This document shows, in pieces, positions 40,801 through 52,800 of a stretch of 64,000 nt of DNA (position 1 is its first letter; every line of letters begins with the position of its first letter). The stretch lies in the NCBI GenBank assembly GCA_961205875.1, contig OY540813.1:34505001-34569000 (forward strand), written 5' to 3'. This DNA is from Sialis fuliginosa. Its lineage: Eukaryota > Arthropoda > Insecta > Megaloptera > Sialidae. The notes beneath the pieces are model-generated. The model searched no databases, had not been told where the DNA came from, and was given only the letters and a program-made list of their open reading frames with translations. A program made the translations under genes and the position numbers.

Positions 40801-43800
40801 GCCAAGGGAAAAGTATTTTACTAATAAACTCTACCTGTTATTAGTTGTTCTTGAAATACATGTAGAAATTGTGTATTTTGCCAATCGTGTGTTGCATCCG
40901 AAATGGCGTCTAATTGTATAATACACCCGGGCCGAGCTGTCGACTGTTCAGATACTATTTTTATCTTATCGTGGAGAGCAAAATGCGGCAAACCGTCATC
41001 AGAACTCTCCGGCTCGTGCGATGAAATGCTATCTAAAGAATTAGCTTGTAACCGACTTCTCCGTTCTGATATTGATATTTCAGCTAAAAGCGTTCTTGCG
41101 TCGATCACTGCCTGATATACACGTAAACTTTCTCCATCGCTTGCTACGAAACATGCACTCGGAGAGTTGCTCAAATAACCTAGAGTTGAACTGTACACAA
41201 AAAGTATAAGTTACTTTCTTTTTAGGTAAATTATCTTATAGTACGTCTGGTACGTAAAAAAACCTGCACTTTTTGATTGGGATATGACACTTTCTGTGCT
41301 CATAGATAAGGTTAAAAGAAAGATTTTCAGATAGGGAGCCACTTTAAAATTCGTGTAGAACACCATTATATCGGCTATTAAAGATGGCCCCCACCTGTTT
41401 TTTTAAATTGGCTGTATCTCAGCTCCTAGTCATCCGATTTCAATTTTCTTTTATTTGTTTTAAAGTTCTTATTGAGAAGATTATTTTTTGTCATTATTCA
41501 TTTTTCTCTAAATCTTAATGGTTCCCCACAATTTTCGAAAATCTGAAAATTTCACTTTTCTTACGAACTTAATTTTTATATAACTTTTTTATTGTATTAA
41601 TGTATTAATAATTTTCTTAATAAGAACTTTAAAATAAACAAAAGAAAATTGAAATCGAATGATTAGGAGCCGAGATACAGCAAATTTAAAATTTAATAGC
41701 TGATATAACAGTGTTCTACACGGATTTTAAAGTGGCTCCGTATCTGAAAATCTTATGACCACAGAAAGTGGTATACCCCAATCAAAAAGTGCAGCATTTT
41801 GGCTTTATTTGTCACAAACCAGATGTACTATTATGCATTGTACCTTGGAAGAAGTGTCGGTATCCATGCTACATTTGAAAACGCCGATATTTGCGGAGAA
41901 TTAATACGAGCTAGTTCGTTTACACCACCAGATTTGGATAGCGGTCCTACAGCATCAACCCGCCATAATATAAGCTCACTGCAAAATCCCTGTAAATAAA
42001 TATACATTTGATACATCGATAACAATTATTATTGTGTAATTGTGTCTTACAGTCAGATTCAATGTACTTTTATCATCTTCCGATTCGCTTCCTGACACCG
42101 GACTGCTATCCTCAGATTTGTTTCTTGGAATGTCTGGAAACAAAAATAAAACAGTAAATAATTGTATTGTACCCGTCGTAGCTCACGTCGACACTCACCG
42201 ATGCCCATGTTATGGTGACTTGTAGTCAACAACAACGGTAAAACAGGGTGGCAAGTTATATCGTTCACACGGAATCTATGACCGGAGGCTCTACTAGTGT
42301 GGCCAATACTGAGAACCTGTGAGAATTTACTCTTGTCCGCGAACGTCAGGTGCCAAAGATTTAATGTGCCGTTGGAATGCTTGCTGACCATGGAAATTGT
42401 CGGCGCAGGATTCGTTGCATCCACATCCCATGTTGTTTTAGTTTCAGAACCGTGCGTTGAAGCCGTCGTGCTTTGTAAAATTGTGCTCGATGTATCTGTA
42501 AGTAAACTTTAATTAATACTAATTCAATATGTGGCTGCCGTCAACGTATTTATAACAAAATACCAATCTTCAACTAAACCCACGTGAAAATCAGATAACT
42601 TCAACATACAGCCCAAACCCCTGGTCCTAGAACCGTGAAATTTCAGGGATGTCTTCTTTTTATAATGTAAGCACCTACTAAAAAAAGGTTTTTCGAAATT
42701 CAACCTCTACGGGTGTAAAAATTTGTATGGGAAAAAAATTTTTTTTTGTCGGATTTACTTGAAACTTAAAAATAAATACTCTATAATAAAAATAATGAAA
42801 GACATATTTCAGCATTTCCCAAAAGCTTGTCAGGTTCCCTGATCCGGTAACCGCATCAGGGAACCTGATACGAAAACCGGACGTGTGCGGCGACCCTCAA
42901 TCAATGGAATTATACTTATGTAATACTTGAACACTTTCTAATACATGTTTTATATAGCCTTTAATTTATTTCAGTGATAATTGATTAATTAACACATTCA
43001 ATGCGAATAAATTATCGAGAAAATTCGTGCGTAAAATACTCTTTATAATATACCACAATATAACCTAAAAATGAAAATATAAAATCAATTTATTAACAGA
43101 GAAAAATCTATTTGAAACCATTATCTCTCTTGCAAATCAAATTCAATTGTAATTTAAAGCATTTCAACTGATGCCTATGAATTATTATTAATTGAAAATG
43201 ACATTTGATAAAAGATGGCCACCATGAACAGTTTCGTGGTTATTTTAAGAAATAAATACCTTGTGGTGCAGATCCATCCATGCTTTCAGAATCTTCTTCT
43301 AATACTTTCGGTAATGGACTTCCCGTTTCTGTACGGTTTTCTTTTGTTTCAATTTTAGCTGTAAACAAAAAATATCTAGATAATTCTTCACTTATGATGA
43401 GGATCCATTACCGCACTTTGGTACAAACATTTAATTTTATATAACAAACAGCCAAACTCTCTCACAAAAATTATCTACTCGTTAGATAGTTATTTTATTT
43501 AAAAACTGATCGATTAAAATGGCTGAAATATTCTATCTGTACAAAGATATTTTCAAAGTTAAGTTTAAAGTAATTTAGTTTTGAGGGGAAACAAAATGGC
43601 ATTATAATCGAATCAATGAAGGTTTTTACTTCGGAACCAACAGTAACAGAACCGATTTTGATGGACTTAAAAAAATCTATCTAGCGGTACTGCACTAAAT
43701 GGGATCTAAAAAAATACTAAGATTAATATATTCAGCACGTACGATTTTTAAATACCGCGGCAATCGTCGATACTTTGCGGCATTGTCATAGCTAGTATTT

Positions 43801-46800
43801 ATTTATTTATTTTACTTATAACTTAAAAACGGGGTGGTGAAAATACTTGAGATTTTTTATATAAACTCCAAATATATTAATTTAGTTTTTCTCAAAATTT
43901 CATAAATTTCTTGATTTTCCTTCGCATAAAATTATTTACTTTTTCGTTGAAAATCCGCTTAAAATTTCGTAATCCCTATACTCGCAATGTTAAATTTGTG
44001 ATTTTATTTTGATGATATCTTTGCTCACAGATGGTCAATCATTTTGAGATTTTGAATGGAGCTTCTAATAACCTTTTATTAGTTTTTTTTTACAAAATTT
44101 GAGCTAACTCTTGAATCTTTTAATTTTTCCGACAAATACTTTAAAAAAACCTAAAATATAAATATAATAATGTAAAAGCCTTACTAGGTTTAACGGATTC
44201 ACGAAGATTCATTAAATGTAGCTGACTGGCGTGATACAAACTGACATTGGTGGACATACTCATCGCATCTCCCAATGAAAACGCTCCGGGTATTCTGGTG
44301 CTAAATGAAACTTGAGCCTGTCTAAATGTCCCGGGATAGAACTCATCCAACCATTCTATTACCCTATAAAACAAACAAACTAATTACAGTACTGTATGAT
44401 TATATACACTGTTAATACTTACCAGATCAAGAAACTGCCATCGATGGGATGTACGCTAAACAGTAGGTCAGGACTGTGATGCCAATCACGCAACAACGAC
44501 TCTATTTGATTGTCTAAGCTGCCGTCCAGACCACTTTCACACCCAGAATTACCATCTTCCGATACTCGATGTTTGTCTAATAAAATACATACAAAAAATT
44601 CAGTGTGTGTACTTATTACATATACACTCATATTGAAATTAAATCAGCGTTTCTCAACCTTTTAGTATTTGTGACCCAATTTTCACAATTCTCTAAAGTT
44701 GATGGTTTCTCAGTAAAAAATTATTAAAAGTTCAAAATCTCGAATTATTTTGTTAGATATCTCGGAGAGATTAAGTTGTGCAAAAAAAAGTTTTCAATGA
44801 AAGATTCGTGTTTTTTTATGTAGAATAAAATTACTAAATAAAAACTATAGGTTCTTATTTTAAAAAAGGATGTTGACCTTCATGTGACCTTGAAAACGCC
44901 ACCTAACAAAAATTCATCCGAGTATGTCTATGTCCCCCACCAAACCGTGCAACTTTTATCTGAAAAGTTTTTTTGATAACATTTCACCTTAAAAAGTTAT
45001 CAGAGGTGTGCACTTAAAATGGGTCAACCTGTATAGTGTATATACGGGTACGCGTCAACTCGGCGCATCCAACTTGGCGATGGTCAACTCGGCGACGGTC
45101 AACTCGGCGCCTGTCAACTCGGCGATGGCCAAACTCGGCGACGGTCAACTCGGCGATAAAAATTAATATTAGTAAATATATTTTTAACTAAAATTTGCCC
45201 GCGGGTTCATCTGCGTGTATTATGTATAATTTTTTTATCGATCCGTATTTTAACGCGAGGGATGTGGGTATGGATGAAAAAATGTAATGCTTATTTTTTT
45301 ATTAAATACTATATATAAAAGTAAACAGTGTCATGTAAATACTTTACATTACTTGATTAGTTGTATTAATTAGTGACCATTTCTATATTTTTAATCGAAC
45401 TATATAATTTTGAACTAGCCGCCTATTTTCATCTACAATCTTTGATTTGTGACGTTTTTTTTTTTTTTATTTAGAATCTACATATTATAATTTGCAACAA
45501 TCATTTTTTTGAAATTAAACTTATATTTCAGATTATACAAAATTATGAATAAACGATGAATACCTATAGCATATAATTTAATAGTAATTTCAAAAACGTA
45601 TTTAGTTTTAAAGAAATTTGGTGACAAATTTTCTCATTGTTATAAAATAACAATTTTATTCAAATTGAACAATTAACTATTACAGCTGCTTAATATTTAA
45701 TTGTTTACAAAAAGTTGCATTCAGATTTATTATTCTGTGATTCAGATATAACAAACATTATAAAAATTGCTAACTCTACCAATATATTTGTATTTGATAA
45801 ATACGGAGAGTCTGGGGGTCCTCTGTAAAAAACTCTGAAAATCACGTGTTGATGTGTTAGAATAGAGTAGAGTATGTTGTATATACATATGTTAATATAT
45901 TATTTAGTGCATAAACCTAACCTAACCTACCTGAAAACGAACCAATCTATGTGGACTACTCTAACTTAAACTAAATTATTAAATATAACACAGCTAAACG
46001 TGGCCAGTCGTTTTATAAAATGCGTGATTTATAAAAGTTGGAAACCCTAGTCACGCATGCGCGTCAACTCTATTCTGAATAACTATATACGTGATTTTTC
46101 ACAAATCTGACAGAGATACTGTTATAATATTTTTTATTTAAAAAATAAGCATTAATTTTTTCCATTCGTGCTTCATACCACGATTTCTCCCGTTAAAATA
46201 CGGGCCGATAAAACTATTTTATACATAATACACGCGGGTGAAGCCGCGGGTAAATTCTAGTTGAAAAATATATTTACTAATAATTATTATTATCGCCGAG
46301 TTGACCGTCGCCGAGTTTGACCGTCGCCGAGTTGACCGTCGCCGAGTTGACCATCGCCGAGTTGGATGCGCCGAGTTGACCTGTCCCGTGTATATACCTA
46401 TATTACTGAATTAATAGATTTTTTTAAATTGTTAACATACCAATTTCAATTTTATTAAAATTCGCGACATCAAATTGATTACATTGAACAGTAGTAAAAA
46501 TGTAAAAAAACTGGACAAGTATTCAAAATGCGGGACATTTTGCGGGACAATGGGTCAAAATGCGGGACGAATGGTTACCCTATACTATAACAAATTCATT
46601 GCAACTACGGAATGGTAACAATGCTAGAAGAATTGGCAACAATTAGAAAAAGTAGCAAAGTAAGAATGAAAAATTCTAACAAATACTCACTGTAAGCTAC
46701 ATCTGGATCTTCATCTGTTTCAAGTATTTTTTTAGTCAAGTCTCGTAACAATGTTTCCGCTTGCAAACTGAAATGCATTTCTTTATTGTCGAGCCAGTGC

Positions 46801-49800
46801 AAAACGAACGAAGGCTGCGAGGATGCACCACTGTCTCCCATTGCATGGGTCGCGCCACTCAAGCTAGGAACTAGCGGGATGTCGGTCTCAGCATTGATAC
46901 TAGCGGCCAAGTGAAAGTGAAGTCCTGCAGCAGTTACTCCGGAACCATGATAACCGTATGAATGAAAGTCGTGAACGCTGTACGTAGACGGTAAGGTTGG
47001 AATAGGAGGCGCTCCGCCTAAGCCTCCGGCCGGATGTTGACCGTGGTGGCCATGTTGTTTAGCGTGTCGTCGGATATGAAAACATGTTCTGTAATCATAA
47101 GATTATTCAAATTAAGGAACGTTTAAGTATTATCCTTAATATACATATATAAAGCTCAACGTCTCTCTGTCTGTCTGTCTGTCCGTTAGTGCGCTTATCA
47201 CTCGAGAACCACTTATCCGATTTACGTGTTTTTTTTTTTAATTCATAGGTATGTTCTCTGGCCAGGTTATAGGCTATATTTTGTTATGTTAGGTAACATA
47301 ACAACTAAGCAGTGACGATAATAGTAAATCAAGTCGGAAAAATGTTTGCCGTCGGCGCGCTGTTTTGTAATACGCTGCCTAAACCGTTCAATATAGAACA
47401 AAATAATGTATTAAAGAATTGTGTAGAATCAAAAGTTCTACAATAAAGTCCGGGACATGTCTAACTTTTATATCTAAGCCACAATGACTGCTTTTATGTT
47501 ACAAAAAAAACTATATCTTAAAATATATTTATAAAGGTAACATTTTAAATGTATGGTGTCGTGCCGCATCGATGCGTTGTACAACAGACTGGATTTGCTT
47601 ACGCTCAGTAGATATTCGGATTCCCTCGGCTGATCGTTTGAGTTTATTTTGTTTTCAATAATTAACATTTAAATTTAAACAGACCACAAATTATTTGTAC
47701 TTTTTTCTTCTGATTCGTTTTTGTTAGGTAATTTAGGTATTGATAAATTATTATTACAATAATAACTAATCGTGTTTGTACTTAATTAATTAAACTATAT
47801 TTTTCAAAAATCCTAAATAATAATTCCGTAGTCTACGCGAGCGAAGCCGCGTGGGCACTGCTAGTATATGTATAATTCCATTGATTTTAGACTCCCACGC
47901 CCCCTTTGTAAGAAAAAATATGAAAATTGTAGACTTCCCGCTCTCCCAAGTGATAAGACGTAACAAGTTTTATGTTTCTTATACTACTAAGTATAGTGAA
48001 GCCGGGTTTTTCCAAATTTGGATTTTGATGGAATTATCCATTTTGACCTGAATCCATTATGACTATTTTCGCCATGATGTCTGTGTGTCTGTCTGTCTGT
48101 CTGTCTGTAAGCGCTGTAAGTCAAATACGACAAATCGTAGAAGAATGAAATTTTATATTTAAGATTAATTTTTGTCTGGGAAGAAATAATAAGTTTCATT
48201 TTTTTAGAAAATTAAAAAATGTAGATTTGTAGGGAATTTCAGTAGCCCTGACATTTCAGAAACACTGAAAATTCCTGTAAATTCTTATCTTTAATACACG
48301 AGTAATTAAGAGTTTTATAAAAATTATGTCTCACTTTGGAACTCAATATGAAAAAATGTTTTCTGAGAATTGTTTTAAGGATAAAGAAAATAAATTTTTG
48401 CCAAAATTTAGTACAATTTGGAGTAACTTTAAAAGTTTCAAAATTGAATACTCGGCTCTGAAATCGATTTCAAATTAAAGTTCAATAAAAAACAAAGATG
48501 TTTCGAAAAATAAGGTACTTTCGAAAAAAGTCTAATTTCGCTCGATTTTAAAACTTTAAAAAATCATAACTCGGCCGAAAAAACGGGGAGGGGGAAAATA
48601 TTTTGAGAAACATGTTTTTTTGATATATACTTTATGAAAAAAAATCGGTAACATACGTGCGTCCTGTTTTTTTTAAAACTACTGGAAATGCTCATATTAT
48701 ATTATATTACTTAATTGTTATCTGTTACTAACTTCATATGCTTAAGCCGTTGAACAAAACGATGTTTGTGACGATGAGCTCTGAACTTTGCTCTCCTTCC
48801 CGGTTCCATGTGCATTCCCGGTATACCGCATTCGGAGTCATCTGGCGGTACTGTTTCCAACCAGACTCGGCATATATTGTCAAGACACGATGTCACTAGT
48901 GTATTAGCAACGGAACCCCTGCAAACGTTAACAGAATGGTTAAGTCAGTGCGTGCGCATCCTCTTGTATGTATGCGTACTTACTTAGGCATGTATTTACT
49001 GGTACGCCGCCATGACAAATGACTAACGGCCCTCGGATGAGCTATGTATATAAAACTGTACGTCAATTCTCCGATAACACTTCCCGATGCATCGACACTT
49101 CTTCCCATCATCGGCACTGCAAATAAACAATTACATTTAACAATTATGTTAATAAATATGTAAATTCGTTTTCCTCACTGTATTTATTTTCAAACCATAT
49201 TTTGACAAGCCTGTCGTTACGACCGGCAGTAGCAAACAGAGTTCCATCGGGACTGAAAGCCATGTGATGTACGGGTGTTGCGGTTTTCACACTCCATACA
49301 CAGTCCCATCCGCCCGATGTATCATCCTGATTAGAATCATCCTGACAATCTCCAAACCCATTTGATTTCTCATTAACCGGTTCTCCCAGTTCAAAAGTTA
49401 CACCGTCTTGAATAAACGTAATAATAATTAATACAAACAAATAAGAGGGACTTAAAGGAGGAATGGGAGTACTTTTAGGAGTCAAAGATATGATAGATAG
49501 ATAATGTTCACTGCCAAAATTTGAGATTGATTGTCCACACCGTTGAGGAGTTAAAAATTTTTTCAATAATACATGCAAAAATTTGACAATAACCCCAATG
49601 TGATTAAAATAACTGATGCGGCAATATTGTGAAATTCAAAATACTTCTAAGTCTGGAACTGTTAGGCTCCTGATGAGGACTTCTTGTGAAGTCGAAACAC
49701 GTGTCGAGTGACATTGTTTTATTGTGGTTAGGTGTATATTTTTAGTTTAAGGATCTAGTATACATTTAATTACTTGTATATTTTTTATTGCCTCTTTATA

Positions 49801-52800
49801 GTCCAATCAAATTATCAAAATAAAGTAGTTCGTAAGACATTGTTCTACAGAGTCATTTATTTTATTTTAAATTGTTGGGGAGGGTGTTTTGAGTATTACA
49901 TTAAGTTGGCGCGATCTATGTCCTTGAGCGTTGTCCGCTATAAGCGCGAAAACTTTAAACGTAATTATCTCGTCAATCGTTCATCCTATGATAAAATTTA
50001 TTACCTCCTTTTTTGTTCAACAGACTTGAATCTATAAATTTATTCCCAGGTTTAACTGTCTACCATCAATTTGTAACGAGATATAATGAAAAAAACTTAA
50101 ATAGTAATCTTTTAGAACTATCAATTTACAATATTTTTTCTTTCAGCCAGTTATTGCCTGCGAAACATTGCAAAAAAACATTTTTTCGTTATATTTCAAA
50201 AACCATAATGCAACCTTAAAAATGTGTAATGACAAAAGTGTAGATAAAATTCTACATTAAAAAAAATAATTTTTTTTTGTTTCAAATTTTCTTTTTTTGT
50301 TTATTAACAAACACAAAAAAAATTTTTTTTTTTGACAAAAAAAGTATAGAATTTGGTATCTACACTTTTGTCATTACAAATTTTGAAGGTTGCATTATGG
50401 TTATTGAAATATAATAAAAAAATATTATTATTGCTAAAATTTAATGGGTAGAAGTTGTCACTCTGCAGAAATACAATAGAAATTTCTTTAAATTCCTTAG
50501 ATTATTAAGTGCTCCCATTCCTCGTTAAACTTTTTAACTTACTACGTGACTGGTGTTCTGAAAACGGTTGTTGCCAGAGCTGTAAAACAGCACCGCCAGT
50601 GAGCAACCGTGTACCTTCCAAGTTCCAACTGAGACACGTAATATGCCAATCTGAACGTAAGTTGCTTGTTTGCACCCATCGATATTCCAAACCCTGAAAA
50701 ACAATAACTGTCTTTAAACTAAGGGCTAGCCACAACTTTTGTTCTCATGTCGATAATTTATTTTATAACGGTTCGGTTTCAAGTCATGCATTTACTAACG
50801 TGTGTGCTCTGTCCATCATGAATTAAAGGTGTCGGTTCAAAAAGGCAAACGGTATTTTGGTAAGCAGCTGCAATTTTTCCAGTATCTGTAGAACAATCCA
50901 ACGAGCTGATACGTATGTAATTATGTACAGCTCCGGGAATTATCTGAACACGTTCAAAGTTGGATGCTAAAATCACAATGTTGCATCCTGCCGCATAAGC
51001 CTACAAACAACAATAACATTTTTACAAATGGGCAAGTCCATTGAAACAGGCGTTACAAATTTATCTATAGGGTCAACTGGGGTAAAAGTGAAACAAAATA
51101 CAAATCTTTCATCTTTTTTGACAGTTAACGATACAAATTCATACTTTAATTTTTTCTACTAGATGGCGCTTATGAATAACCATTTTAAATACTTACGTCA
51201 TTTCAACTCTACGATACAACACGGACATTAAAAATCAAAAAAGTGTGTTTCATTTTTAACCTCTAATTTGGGAAAAAGTGAAACAGGCCTCTAATGGAAA
51301 ATATTTCTCGAAAAATTAAAAGAAAAGCTACTTTTGGCAACTTTGATTTATCTTCTTTGTGGCATATCAATGTGAAATTGTAACTTTAATTAATATCTGA
51401 GCTATACAGAAAGTTATGTGCAAAGAATTAAAATTTAATTCATACGTTTTGACATCGACTAACAGACATTGACAAAGAGAGAGGTGACACGTCACTTATT
51501 AGGCGATTCATATTTTCAGGTCGCTTTAACAAACCTTTAATGATGATGTCAGTTTTTATAATTCTCCTATAAACAAATTATTTTTTTAGTTGCAAGCTTG
51601 TTTCACTTTTACCCCATTTTTTTCGTGTTTCATATTTACCCCGTTCGACCCTATATATAAAAATGAATGTTACATCTCTTTCAAATATTTTGTCGATTAA
51701 ATAGATGATTTTTGACACATGCTAATAACTAAATAATTTGAAATATATTAATTGAAAATTGAAATAGAAAGAAACATTTCACTTCCAAGAAAAGTAAAAT
51801 ATCAAAATTAATTATTACAATTATTGCTAACCTATTTATTTATTTATTTTTGATTTTCATACAAATTCTAAGACAAGACCTGGTGTTTCCTGGGAGTTTG
51901 AAAATATAATTTTAGGCGATTTTTTCAATAACTACTGAATGGATTTTATTCTGATTTTCACTAATGGATAGGTTAAGTTTAGGTGTATAATTTGTGGATA
52001 TTTTGTGTAAATTTTATGAAGCTGGAAAAAAACAATTCGCGGTGAACCGTGTGTTGTGAGCATGTTGGGTAGGCACGTATGGTGAGCATGATTAATTAAA
52101 TTAATATCCCTGGGTAACACCGGGTCCAATGCACTAGTGCTAAATAAAACAATATTTTTGATAATGATATAAATTTAATAATAGTACAGGAATTTTGAAA
52201 TATAGTTGTAAAGCAAATATTTTTGAAAATTTTAATGTTAGGCACGTCTCGGTATCTTTATTTGTCTGGAAGTTATTCAATAAAAACTAAATTAAACTTC
52301 AAACGACTGTAATTTTTTTTCCATAAGGATGGGAGTTTTTGTGTACAGACGTACTATTATGGGTAGCAAATTTCATCCCACTCCGAATTTATTCTATTTA
52401 AATCCCTTCGATGCCTGTACTATAAATATAAATCCTAAAAAGGGACTGATTTTTATCAACTTTACTATATTAAAAGGAGAATTCCACACACTTATTATTA
52501 GATTTGTAAAATGCTCATAAACAGACGTTAAAAGTTTCGGAAGACAATTTAAGATAAGTTATTAAGTCGGGTAAATCTGCAAAATTTCTTAATCACTGAA
52601 AATGAAGTTAGATTGTATGTTTATCAGGGAGGAATTGATAAAAAAAAAATTATTACTATATTTGGGAACGTCCATAAACCACGCAACGCTTTTTTAAAGT
52701 ATTTTTTGACTCCCCTCCCCCATGTATAGCCTTTGACCCTCTAAGCATGAAATAAACATTATAATAAACAATGTTTTGTTTTTATTTGTGTAAATAGATG

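Noticed and set aside
45054..45164. The 15-bp repeats as an ordinary minisatellite
   Set aside because: A matching array in the opposite orientation at 46295-46377 and the shared 10-bp border duplication show that both are arms of one element.
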